A program made the translations under genes and the position numbers. The notes under the pieces were generated by a model, which did not search any database, was not told where the DNA came from, and saw only the letters and a program-made list of their open reading frames with translations. From Bacillota bacterium (lineage in GTDB: Bacteria; Bacillota; UBA4882; UBA8346), in NCBI GenBank assembly GCA_023417475.1, contig JAEZFP010000041.1, positions 89,966 to 153,965 on the forward strand: a stretch of 64,000 nucleotides of DNA. Direction: 5' to 3'. Of the stretch, positions 23,938 to 31,665 are shown in pieces. Position 1 is the stretch's first letter; each line of letters opens with the position of its first letter.

Positions 23938-23980
23938 CAAACATATGTTCTAGTATAGCAGACCGAACCCATGATGTCAA
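23938..23980 (-). promoter_or_regulatory. recA promoter with LexA/SOS box
   Basis: The minus strand gives TTGACA (23975-23980), a 17-base spacer and TATACT (23952-23957), a near-perfect sigma-A promoter. AGAACATATGTTTG (23938-23951) matches the Bacillota SOS box CGAACNNNNGTTCG in its core and covers the expected start site, so LexA would block transcription. Confidence 0.9.
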
Positions 23981-24070
23981 ACCGGAGAATACAAATTACG
24001 AATTATAACGATTTGCCAAAGCTTACGGTCAGGTCAAAAGCGGCATTGGCTTGAGCGAACTCGGTTGCGC

Positions 24071-25321
24071 CTACACCGGTTGTCGCAGCGCCTGCCAGAG
24101 CAGAACCAACCCGGCTTGGGCCGCCGATTCTTTGTTGCCGATCCGGTCGAGCGGAAAGATCCGTTTTTCAACCCGGCTGAACCCCGGACCTTCGAGACCC
24201 AGATAAACTAATCCCACCGGTTTATCGGAACTGCCGCCGTCCGGTCCGGCGATCCCGGTGGCCGACAAACCGACCTCCGCTCCGGTGACCCGGCGAATGC
24301 CGGCCGCCATCGCTTGGGCCGTCTCGGGACTCACGGCCCCGTGCGCCTGGAGGGTTGCCTGCGTTACGCCAAGCAAGCCGGTTTTCAACGCGTTGCTATA
24401 GGAGTTCACGCCGCCTAAATAATACGCTGAGCTTCCCGGAATATTGGTAATCCGGTGGGCCATCAACCCGCCGGTGCAGGACTCGGCCAACGCCAATTTC
24501 CAACCCCGCCGCAGCAACAAGCGGCCGATGGCCGATTCCAAATTGTCGGCGTCAACTCCGTAAATGTATTGACCGAGGCGCTCCGATACCTGTTCGACCA
24601 TAGCCGCGATCAACGCTTGATTTTCCGCTTCGTTATCGCCCTTGGCCGTAATCCGCAGCGAGACCTCGCCCCGGCCGGCATACGGCGCGATGGTCGGATT
24701 GGTCTGGGTTTGGATCAGATCAATCACCCGTTCTTCCATGGCGGCCTCGCCGATTCCGACCATCCGTAACGTCCGCGAGGTCAAAATGGGATTGCCCTCC
24801 GCCGCCAGCACGTTTTGAAAGTAACTCCGGAGCGTCGCTCCCCAGATCCCTTTTAGTTCGTAAGGCACTCCGGGTAACGCCGCCAAATAACGACCTTGGC
24901 TTTCCACCAACAATCCCGGGGCGGTGCCGAACGGATTGGGAATAATCCGCCCCGAAGGCGGAAACATGGCCTGTCTCCGGTTACTCTCCGGCAACGGCCG
25001 CTGCGCCTTGCGAAAAAAAGCCGTTACTTGTTCCCAAGCCTCCGGGTTGAATTCGAGTTCCTCCCCGATCAGCGCCGCTACCGCTTCCCGGGTCAAGTCA
25101 TCCTGGGTCGGGCCCAGTCCGCCCGATACGATTACGATCTCCGACCGGTCCCAGGCGTGTCGGAGCGTCGCGACCGCCCGCCCCAAATTATCACCGACCG
25201 TGGTCTTATGATAAAGATCAATCCCCAATCCGGCCAATTCTTGGGCCAAAAACGCCGCATTGGTATCGACGATCTGTCCGAGTAGCAACTCGGTTCCGAT
25301 ACAGATAATTTCCGCTCTCAC
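24071..25321 (-). CDS. cinA: CinA-family protein (molybdopterin-binding plus NMN deamidase domains)
   Basis: The 416-residue product has two domains. The N-terminal MoCF-like part holds EIICIGTELLLGQIVDTNA and VIVSGGLGPTQDDLTREAVA (pyrophosphatase activity in related proteins). The C-terminal CinA part holds LALAESCTGGLMAHRITNI and GLSATGIAGPDGGSSDKPVG, which carry the NMN deamidase residues. CinA recycles pyridine nucleotides and is tied to competence in streptococci. The start is a GTG after GGAAAGGA. The cinA-recA order is widely conserved; here recA also has its own promoter. Confidence 0.95.
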   Translation of the reverse strand: MRAEIICIGTELLLGQIVDTNAAFLAQELAGLGIDLYHKTTVGDNLGRAVATLRHAWDRSEIVIVSGGLGPTQDDLTREAVAALIGEELEFNPEAWEQVTAFFRKAQRPLPESNRRQAMFPPSGRIIPNPFGTAPGLLVESQGRYLAALPGVPYELKGIWGATLRSYFQNVLAAEGNPILTSRTLRMVGIGEAAMEERVIDLIQTQTNPTIAPYAGRGEVSLRITAKGDNEAENQALIAAMVEQVSERLGQYIYGVDADNLESAIGRLLLRRGWKLALAESCTGGLMAHRITNIPGSSAYYLGGVNSYSNALKTGLLGVTQATLQAHGAVSPETAQAMAAGIRRVTGAEVGLSATGIAGPDGGSSDKPVGLVYLGLEGPGFSRVEKRIFPLDRIGNKESAAQAGLVLLWQALRQPV

Positions 25322-25493
25322 TTTGGTGTCCTTTCCGCAACGACGTTGGCGCCCTCAGTCTTTGCGCTTTAGTGAAATTCTGGATATTACTTCGCTTTTT
25401 TTCAAGAAATTCCTTTGATCAAATCATACTCCAATCTAGCCTGCGCAAACAACTGAGAAAAATCAATGGAGTTTTCACGCGTTTCCGCATATC

Positions 25494-26255
25494 CTACTCT
25501 TGCCCTAACCCGGCGAAATAAGCGACGACTCCTTGATAGATGGCTTCCGCCAGGCGTTCGCGATATTCCGGCTGGCTAAGCAAAGTCGCTTCCTGCGGAT
25601 TGGATAAAAAACCGACTTCAACGGTGACGGCGGGCATGTGGCTGTCCTGCAACACCCGAAAATCGCCCGGTTTAATCTTGCGGTTATTCGGGCCCAACTT
25701 CAACACCAATTGATTTTGAATCGCCTTCGCCAACCGTTGCGATTCGGCGCTCCCCCGTTCGTAAAAGGTTTGGGCGCCGCGGTATTGGCGTTCCGGAAAA
25801 CTATTGGCGTGGATCGAAAGATAGATGTCGGCGTTGCTCTCATTGGCCAGCCGCGCCCGATGGAGCAGGTCCTGTCGCTTTTTATGCCGCAATTTTTCCG
25901 GACCGTCGGTAAAATCGCAGTCCAGCTCGCGGATCATTACGCAGTAGACTCCCACCTGCGACAGGTATCGTTTGAGACGTAACGCCACATCCAGATTCAA
26001 ATCTTTCTCCAACAATCCGCTTTCCGACCGGGCGCCCGGATCAATGCCGCCATGTCCGGCGTCGATAACCACTTTTTTGCCGGAAACCAGCGACGCCAAC
26101 GGCAGACTGGTCCAGACGGACGGTTGACTGTACAACCATAATCCAACCGCAAAACAGACGAGCAACGCCAGCGAATATAGATACTCGCCACGCAGTAACA
26201 CAATCAACAGTGGTTTCCGGAGCAACATCCTCCCGCCTTTCATCGCGATTGACAA
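25494..26255 (-). CDS. cwlD: Germination-specific N-acetylmuramoyl-L-alanine amidase CwlD
   Basis: CwlD removes peptide side chains from forespore peptidoglycan as the first step of muramic-delta-lactam formation in the spore cortex. The product is about 245-253 residues. It has an N-terminal membrane anchor (YLYSLALLVCFAVGLWLY) and an Amidase_3 domain with zinc ligands in VVIDAGHGGIDPGA, EKDLNLDVA (Glu) and YLSIHANSFP (His), plus the catalytic Glu in VTVEVGFLSNP. The start could be the TTG at 26255 or the ATG at 26240; spacing does not decide. The gene is monocistronic. Confidence 0.92.
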   Translation of the reverse strand: MSIAMKGGRMLLRKPLLIVLLRGEYLYSLALLVCFAVGLWLYSQPSVWTSLPLASLVSGKKVVIDAGHGGIDPGARSESGLLEKDLNLDVALRLKRYLSQVGVYCVMIRELDCDFTDGPEKLRHKKRQDLLHRARLANESNADIYLSIHANSFPERQYRGAQTFYERGSAESQRLAKAIQNQLVLKLGPNNRKIKPGDFRVLQDSHMPAVTVEVGFLSNPQEATLLSQPEYRERLAEAIYQGVVAYFAGLGQE

Positions 26256-26633
26256 GCCTGCTTTTACCTCTTTTGGATGATATTCAATGGAAGGTTAAAC
26301 TAGAATTTGTCTCAAGCGGAAACCCCCTCGTTACGCCGTTTTTAATCATGTGTCAAAAAGTTATGCCAATTCCAGTCTTTACGGGGGTTTGGCATCGATT
26401 AATTTTTTGTATAAATCATTGACAGAGGTAGGTTTTTTTGCTAATATAATTTTTGTTTTGAATCTGTTTCTAGGAGCGTGGACCATCGTTCCAAAAACCA
26501 ACTGAATACTCCTGATCTAACATATATCCCGAGGCGAGCCGTAGTGCATCATCGGGTAAAGGGAAATCAGGGTGCTTATGGGTCAAAAAAGGGTTCTTCC
26601 TAACCAGAAGACGAAGAAAAGGGGTTGAGGGGA
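26256..26633 (+). promoter_or_regulatory. Intergenic region with speH promoter and long leader
   Basis: TTGACA (26419-26424), a 17-base spacer and TAATAT (26442-26447) form a near-consensus sigma-A promoter. The start site near 26455 leaves about 180 bases of untranslated leader before speH. It contains CCCGA/TCGGG and other short stems, but no U-run terminator and no riboswitch I can name. Between cwlD and the promoter nothing else was recognised. Confidence 0.6.
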
Positions 26634-27014
26634 ATGTCAAGTTTTGATACTGTAGGTGCTCACGTTCTGGCCGATTTTTGGGGTTGCCAGTTCGAAAAGC
26701 TCAACGATGCACAGTACCTCATGGAATGTTTGCGGAAAGCCGCCCAAAGCGCAAACATGACAATTCTCGGGGAGGAGTCTTTCAAGTTTGAACCGCAAGG
26801 GTTCACCGGACTCCTGTTACTTTCTGAGAGTCACATCTCCATCCATACGTATCCGGAACGGGGATACGCCGCAATTGATGTTTTCACCTGCGGTGGTGGA
26901 ATGACTCAGAAAGCCATCGCGTTTCTCAAGAACGCTTTGAATCCGGAGAATGTAAACGAAATGATCGTGCGTCGCGGCCTACCCGATGAAGAGTTCGTCG
27001 TAAACGCCTCGTAA
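26634..27014 (+). CDS. speH: S-adenosylmethionine decarboxylase proenzyme, prokaryotic type
   Basis: SpeH makes decarboxylated SAM, the aminopropyl donor for spermidine. The 126-residue proenzyme should cut itself between Glu65 and Ser66 (LLSESHISIHTYPE), turning Ser66 into the pyruvoyl cofactor. His71 and Cys86 (DVFTCGG) are the processing and proton-transfer residues. The ATG at 26634 follows GTTGAGGGG. No spermidine synthase gene lies next to it. A strong terminator ends the transcript. Confidence 0.95.
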   Translation: MSSFDTVGAHVLADFWGCQFEKLNDAQYLMECLRKAAQSANMTILGEESFKFEPQGFTGLLLLSESHISIHTYPERGYAAIDVFTCGGGMTQKAIAFLKNALNPENVNEMIVRRGLPDEEFVVNAS

Positions 27015-27040
27015 CTGATAGTTGGACAATTGAATAACCA

Positions 27041-27077
27041 AACCAAAAAACACCGCATTTTGCGGTGTTTTTTGGTT
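27041..27077 (+). terminator. Rho-independent terminator of speH
   Basis: AACCAAAAAACACCGCA pairs with TGCGGTGTTTTTTGGTT around a TTT loop. The downstream arm has six T inside the stem. Confidence 0.9.
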
Positions 27078-27094
27078 TGCTCACATATAAAATC

Positions 27095-27306
27095 GCTGAA
27101 TGCGTATCTGTCCACCCAGACCTAAAGGTCAGGGCTAAGTTTGAAAACCGGTCTCAAGCCCTTCCGGGCTGGGTGGCGCTTCGAAGCTTTTGCCGAGCCC
27201 TGGCGGGGCTTTAGAATGGTTTTGATAACCTTAGCCCTGTCGCGGAGATGGCGCCATCATTTTCATTCTATCGCTTGCTCCGGCGCGCCGAGGTGGCCGA
27301 CCACTT
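27095..27306. repeat. Dispersed repeat module B, copy 1
   Basis: This block is nearly identical to 36986-37216 over about 200 bases. It begins GAATGCG..TGTCCACCCAGA, contains CAGGGCTAAG and its inverse CTTAGCCCTG, and ends in a GC-rich tail (CTTGCTCCGGCGCGCCGAGG) followed by GGCCGACCAC. Internal inverted repeats would fold it into a long hairpin. It has no coding capacity of its own, although a spurious open frame runs through it into ku. Confidence 0.85.
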
Positions 27307-27404
27307 ACTTTTTTGTTCGTCCCATCATTTTTCCTTCAACCCGGGTTATACTACTACACAAGAAACTCCAATTACGCCATTATTTCTTGCGAGGTGATTT
27401 TTCA

Positions 27405-28220
27405 TTGCGCACGCTCTGGAAAGGCGCGATCAGCTTCGGGCTGGTCAATGTGCCGATTAAACTGTATACCGCCACGGAAAAAAAGGAGATTAAATTCAAC
27501 TATCTGCATGAGAAGTGCGGCACGCCCATCAAATATCAGCGGCGCTGTCCCACCTGCAACGTCGAGGTGACATCGGAGGAGATTGTCTGGGGTTATGAGT
27601 ATCAGAAAGGGCAATACGTCATCTTAAAAGAGGAAGACTTTGAAAGCCTGCCCGACGAGAAAAGTAAGACCATTGACATCCTGGATTTTGTGGAGTTGGC
27701 GGAGATTGATCCGGTTTATTTTGAAAAAAGTTACTTCCTTGAACCCAGTCCCGGCGGTGAAAAAGCCTATGCCTTACTCCGTCGCGCCATGGAAGAGACC
27801 GGCAAAATCGCGGTCGCCAAAGTCACTATCCGCACCAAAGAAACCCTCGCCGCGCTGCGGGTCTATCAGAACGCCCTATTGATGGCGGTGATCTTTTATC
27901 CCGACGAGATCCGCACTACCGCCGGATTGACCGGAATCCAGTCCGAACCTAATTTAAACGCCAACGAAATTGAGATGGCCAACAACCTGATCGCCAACCT
28001 TTCGGGCCATTTTGATCCCGCCAAGTACACCAACAACTACCGGGAAAACCTCATGCAAGTGATTCAAGCCAAAATTGCCGGCGGCGAGGTCGCCGAAGCA
28101 CCGGCCCGCGAGCCCGGTAAAATTATCGATCTGATGGAAGCGCTCCGCGCCAGTTTAGCCGCGACCGAAAAGGATAAGCCTACCACGCCTAAGCGCCGTG
28201 GCCGTTCCAAGACCGGTTAG
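27405..28220 (+). CDS. ku: Ku-type DNA end-binding protein
   Basis: Bacterial Ku is a homodimeric ring that threads broken DNA ends and recruits LigD for non-homologous end joining. The 271-residue product starts at a TTG at 27405, after GCGAGGTG, with LRTLWKGAISFGLVNVPIKL, the classic Ku opening. A further open frame upstream is repeat sequence. The core includes the metal-type CGTPIKYQRRCPTC block, DILDFVELAEIDPVYFEKSY and the C-terminal bridge. The tail (TTPKRRGRSKTG) is short and basic. The LigD partners are about 12 kb away. Confidence 0.95.
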   Translation: MRTLWKGAISFGLVNVPIKLYTATEKKEIKFNYLHEKCGTPIKYQRRCPTCNVEVTSEEIVWGYEYQKGQYVILKEEDFESLPDEKSKTIDILDFVELAEIDPVYFEKSYFLEPSPGGEKAYALLRRAMEETGKIAVAKVTIRTKETLAALRVYQNALLMAVIFYPDEIRTTAGLTGIQSEPNLNANEIEMANNLIANLSGHFDPAKYTNNYRENLMQVIQAKIAGGEVAEAPAREPGKIIDLMEALRASLAATEKDKPTTPKRRGRSKTG

Positions 28221-28236
28221 CGTTTGGCGAAACCGC

Positions 28237-28425
28237 TTAAGCGACGCCTTGATTCGGAGCGTACGGCTGGCGCGACGGTTCGGATTTTTCCTTGTCATCG
28301 CTGAGAAACCGTTTGGAAGTTTCTTCATAGCAACTCCACGTTTCGCCGTAGTCCGACAGCCGGCTGAGAAAGCCCCAATCGAGGTCCAAATGCAGTTGTC
28401 CAGGGATCTTTTTCCTTTTACCCAT
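28237..28425 (-). CDS. Small hypothetical protein
   Basis: This 62-residue protein begins with an ATG at 28425 preceded by a perfect AGGAGGT ribosome site. It starts MGKRKKIPGQLHLDLDWGFL and is hydrophilic, with a polar, Ser/Glu/Lys-rich C-terminal half. There is no signal or membrane segment. It is convergent to ku with 16 bases between stops. I do not recognise the family; the ribosome site is the best evidence that it is real. Confidence 0.55.
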   Translation of the reverse strand: MGKRKKIPGQLHLDLDWGFLSRLSDYGETWSCYEETSKRFLSDDKEKSEPSRQPYAPNQGVA

Positions 28426-28609
28426 TTCTACCTCCTAAAATGTTGAGACAATCAGACTTTCTCTACACTTGATCAGATTCCTTCAAAAATTTTCCAGGAC
28501 TTTCCGGGGAAAAGCCTGATTCCGCCCTAAAAAGCGCGACGTTCACCAAAAAGGTGGCGTTTTGGAATCAAACCCCGGCAGCTTTCTTTAGATTACCGCG
28601 GTCATCGTA

Positions 28610-28641
28610 AAAAAGAGAGCCGGAATTCCGGCTCTCTTTTA
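28610..28641 (-). terminator. Terminator of argS
   Basis: AAAAGAGAGCCGGAA pairs with TTCCGGCTCTCTTTT, a long perfect stem flanked by A and T runs on both sides, so it can work in both directions. It lies 26 bases after the argS stop. Confidence 0.92.
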
Positions 28642-28666
28642 AAAAATTTTTTTTTATTTTTCCCGG

Positions 28667-30436
28667 TTACATCCGTTCCGGCACTTCGATGCCCAAAATA
28701 TCAAGGGTTTGCCGCAACACCGCCAGCACCGTTTGCGACAGTTGCAACCAGGAAGCTTGCCGGGCGGGGTCCGGTTCCGTTAAAATCCGGTATTGATGAT
28801 AGAAACGCGTAAAAGCCGCAGCCAACTGATATAGGTAATCGCAGAGGTAATTCGGCGAACGTTGGTCATACGCGGCGTAAATCACATCCGGGAATTCGAC
28901 CAGTTTTAACAGAATCGCCCGTTCCTCGGGACCGGCCGGCGCTAAAATCGGGCCGGCCGCCAATCCTTTAGCCGCCGCCTTTTTGAGAATCGAGTTGATC
29001 CGGACCGCCACATACAGATGATAGGGACCGGTACAACCTTCGAAAACCGAAAACCGCTCCAGATCAAACAGATAATCTTTCAAACGGTGGTTCATCAGAT
29101 CGGCGAATTTCAAGGTGGCGACCCCGATCGTCTGCGCCAACTCCGACATTTGCTCCGGGTCAAGCTCCGACGCCAGCTCGGAGTTTTGGATTTTCTCCAA
29201 GGCTTTTTCAGTGATCATGGCAATCAGGTCTTTCAACTTCATGACCCCGCCGGCCCGGGTCTTAAAGGGGCGGCCGTCCGGTCCGTTCATCGTGCCGAAC
29301 CCAATATGTTCCATTTGCAACGTTGCCGGAGCGATTCCCGTCTTATAGGCGCTGCGGAACACTTGGATGAAATGATCGGCCTGCCGTTTATCGACCACAT
29401 AGAGGATCAGCTCCGGTTGATAATCCCGCACCCGTTGGGCTATGGTCGCGAGGTCGGTGGTCCCGTAAAGATACGCCCCGTCGGACTTGGTCAGGATCAA
29501 CGGCGGCAGCTCTTTTTTATCATCCGCTTCCGCCACTTCGATCACCAAAGCGCCTGCGCTCAGTTTGGCCAAACCTTCAGCCCGCAACCGTTCGACCATT
29601 GCCGGAATCAGCGGCTGGGCGTCGCTCTCTCCCAACCAGAGGTCAAACTGAATGTTTAAACGCTGGTAATCGCCTTGCAAATCCGCGACCGAAACATGAA
29701 AGATATGTTGCCAGAGCGCCCGGTAGCCCGGTCGGCCGTTTTGCAGCTCGAAAGTGGCTTGACGGGCCGCTTCCAATACCTGTTCGTCGGTTTTGGCAAG
29801 CTGACTGACCGCCGGGTAGATCGCTTCCAAATCGCTAATGGTAAAGGGCGGATCTTCCGGATACGGTCCGGTAAATTGCGGGTCAAAGTAAGGCAACTCC
29901 GTTTGACGCCGTGCCATTTCGGAGATGATCATGCCCATCTGCAGACCCCAGTCACCCATATGAATGTCGCCGATCACGCGATGTCCGACAAACCGGGCTA
30001 ACCGTTTCAAGGATTCCCCAATGATCGCCGAGCGTAAGTGGCCGACATGCAACGGTTTGGCGATATTGGCCCCGCCGTAGTCAACCATCACTGTCTGGGG
30101 TTCCGCTACGACCCGGCAGCCCAGCCGCCCGTCGTCCGCCAGGCGCTGCACAAATTGGGCCAAAAACGCATCGGTCAGGATCAGATTGATAAAACCCGGT
30201 CCGGCGAGGGAAACGGCTTCAAAAATCGCCGGATCTTTGATGGCCTTGATCACCTCGGCGGCGACCAGCGCCGGATTCTTCCGGGCTTGCTTGGCGGCGG
30301 TCATGGCTCCGTTGCATTGAAATTGACAGAGATCCGGCCGGTCCGACGGGGCAACCTTGCCGTACCCCGCATCCAAACCGCAGGCGGCGAAAGCCTCTCC
30401 CAGGATCCCGGAAAGTTCTTGCGTTAAACTGTTCAT
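28667..30436 (-). CDS. argS: Arginyl-tRNA synthetase
   Basis: ArgS charges tRNA-Arg. The 589-residue product has the N-terminal additional domain, the class I signature in VDYGGANIAKPLHVGHLRS near residue 120 (HVGH as the HIGH motif), GDWGLQMGMII and the Rossmann half with LYVVDKRQADHF. The KMSKS region is replaced by a FKTRAGGVMKL segment, as in the majority of ArgS proteins. A helical anticodon domain (DALR type, ending YHQYRIL) closes it. There is no T-box motif in the 680-base leader. Confidence 0.97.
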   Translation of the reverse strand: MNSLTQELSGILGEAFAACGLDAGYGKVAPSDRPDLCQFQCNGAMTAAKQARKNPALVAAEVIKAIKDPAIFEAVSLAGPGFINLILTDAFLAQFVQRLADDGRLGCRVVAEPQTVMVDYGGANIAKPLHVGHLRSAIIGESLKRLARFVGHRVIGDIHMGDWGLQMGMIISEMARRQTELPYFDPQFTGPYPEDPPFTISDLEAIYPAVSQLAKTDEQVLEAARQATFELQNGRPGYRALWQHIFHVSVADLQGDYQRLNIQFDLWLGESDAQPLIPAMVERLRAEGLAKLSAGALVIEVAEADDKKELPPLILTKSDGAYLYGTTDLATIAQRVRDYQPELILYVVDKRQADHFIQVFRSAYKTGIAPATLQMEHIGFGTMNGPDGRPFKTRAGGVMKLKDLIAMITEKALEKIQNSELASELDPEQMSELAQTIGVATLKFADLMNHRLKDYLFDLERFSVFEGCTGPYHLYVAVRINSILKKAAAKGLAAGPILAPAGPEERAILLKLVEFPDVIYAAYDQRSPNYLCDYLYQLAAAFTRFYHQYRILTEPDPARQASWLQLSQTVLAVLRQTLDILGIEVPERM

Positions 30437-30739
30437 TGCTTATCCCTTCTATATATGTCGCACTAAATATTTTGGACTATCTTAAAGCGACATATTTCCT
30501 TCGATTCATAAGTTGAAATAATTCAACATTTTCTTTCCAGCCGCGTTTCAAGGATGGATAACAAAAATCCAATTATTTAGTTCAACTTATCTAACCGTTT
30601 AAGTACGCTAATTCTAGATCAATCCGGAAACAAATGTCAAGACTCAAGCAGCGATTGCGGTAATCTTTGCAAGGTTCATTTTATCATTAATTCCACTTTT
30701 TTATTTTTTACCCTGGATATTTTTATAAGTCAAGTGCAA

Positions 30740-30945
30740 AAAATATTTCTACAGGTCAATAAAATATTTATCAAGGTGGGATATATATTTATCAAGATAG
30801 GATATATATTTATCAAGGTCAATTAAATATTTATCCAGGTCAATTAAATATTATCAAGCTGGAAAATATATTTATCCAGGTTGCTTATTCATTTTTCAAG
30901 GAGACAAATATATTTATTCACCTCATAAAAATATTTATCCGCTTA
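30740..30945. repeat. AT-rich degenerate tandem array, period about 22 bp
   Basis: About ten copies of a unit close to AAATATTTATCAAGGT follow each other with spacings of roughly 20-23 bases. The motif TTTATC(A/C)AGG recurs best at the centre. The array is far richer in A and T than the surrounding genes. Confidence 0.8.
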
Positions 30946-30989
30946 TTTCGTTAATTTATTCCGATATTTTTTCTATTTTTATCAATATT

Positions 30990-31025
30990 AACTCAACTTT
31001 CGTAGTCTAGTGCGAAAGTTGAGTT
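30990..31025. repeat. 13-bp perfect hairpin
   Basis: AACTCAACTTTCG and CGAAAGTTGAGTT flank a ten-base loop. No clear U run follows on either strand, so its role (terminator or mobile-element end) is open. Confidence 0.6.
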
Positions 31026-31052
31026 ATTAATAATTTTTCTGCGGATTTAACG

Positions 31053-31094
31053 ACAAAACAAGCCGGCTTTCTTCCCAAAAAACGGCTTGTTTTG
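31053..31094 (-). terminator. Terminator of the lemA-TPM operon
   Basis: CAAAACAAGCCG pairs with CGGCTTGTTTTG around an 18-base loop, 22 bases after the stop of the last TPM gene. The stem's 3' arm ends in TTGTTTTG. Confidence 0.7.
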
Positions 31095-31116
31095 CAGGAT
31101 TGCTTGTTATCGGTGG

Positions 31117-31566
31117 TTAAAGCCCTTCGGAAATCTCGTCGGTCAGTTCGTTAACATCGTCATTCTGACACGGAAAATGTTGCTTTAGATGTTGGCCCAC
31201 CGAAGCAATGCCGCGACAGACGCCTGCGGCGAACTGACCTTGCCGGAACAACAGCCGCATCTCGTCTTTGGTCGTTTCCCAAAAATTCGCCGGGACCACC
31301 GCGTCAATGCCGCGATCGCCGATGATGGCGAATTTGTGGTCAACCACCGCCAGATAAATCAACACCCCGTTGCGGAGCGCCGTCTGATCCATACCGAGTT
31401 TGCCAAAAACAACCTGGGCCCGGGCGATGGGATCCCCGCCGTCGCCGCTCTCCACATGAACCCGGATCTCCCCGCCGGTCTGATCCTCCGCTTGTTGAAT
31501 GGCAGCCATAATCCGTTCTTTCTCTTGGTGCGAAAAGAACCGTCGTGTTTTATGCACTCCAATCAT
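31117..31566 (-). CDS. Cytoplasmic TPM-domain protein
   Basis: A 149-residue protein belongs to the TPM (TLP18.3-Psb32-MOLO-1) family. The domain runs from KERIMAAIQQAEDQTGGEIRVHVES through VLIYLAVVDHKFAIIGDRGID near residue 80 to LRLLFRQGQFAAGVCRGI. Unlike its neighbour it lacks a signal peptide and the Gly-rich tail. TPM domains show weak acid phosphatase activity in plants and occur near LemA genes in bacteria. The function is uncertain. It is the last gene of a lemA-TPM-TPM operon. Confidence 0.85.
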   Translation of the reverse strand: MIGVHKTRRFFSHQEKERIMAAIQQAEDQTGGEIRVHVESGDGGDPIARAQVVFGKLGMDQTALRNGVLIYLAVVDHKFAIIGDRGIDAVVPANFWETTKDEMRLLFRQGQFAAGVCRGIASVGQHLKQHFPCQNDDVNELTDEISEGL

Positions 31567-31665
31567 CGTAACACCTCTTACGCTAAAATCGCCTCGGCTT
31601 CACTCAGCCGTTCTGGGTCGGTTTTTATAAATAAAGTATCATGGCGCCCAACGATCGCGACACCG

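Larger units (their letters stand above)
30437..31116. other. AT-rich region upstream of argS with several repeats
   Basis: About 680 bases carry no gene. They contain an interrupted palindrome next to argS (ATATGTCGC at 30453-30461, GCGACATAT at 30487-30495) and an inverted pair CATAAGTTGAAATAATT (30507-30523) with AATTATTTAGTTCAACTTAT (30571-30590). They also contain a periodic repeat array (30740-30945) and a 13-bp hairpin (30990-31025). Nothing resembles a T-box or a known riboswitch. Confidence 0.7.

Noticed and set aside
27141..27404. N-terminal extension of the Ku reading frame
   Set aside because: These codons are repeat module B; the TTG at 27405 has a proper ribosome site and gives the normal Ku N-terminus.
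30437..30720. T-box leader for argS
   Set aside because: The conserved T-box sequence (AGGGTGGNACCGCG) is absent from both strands of the region.
30740..30945. CRISPR array
   Set aside because: The repeats are degenerate, too short (about 16 bases) and lack unique spacers of uniform length; no cas genes are near.
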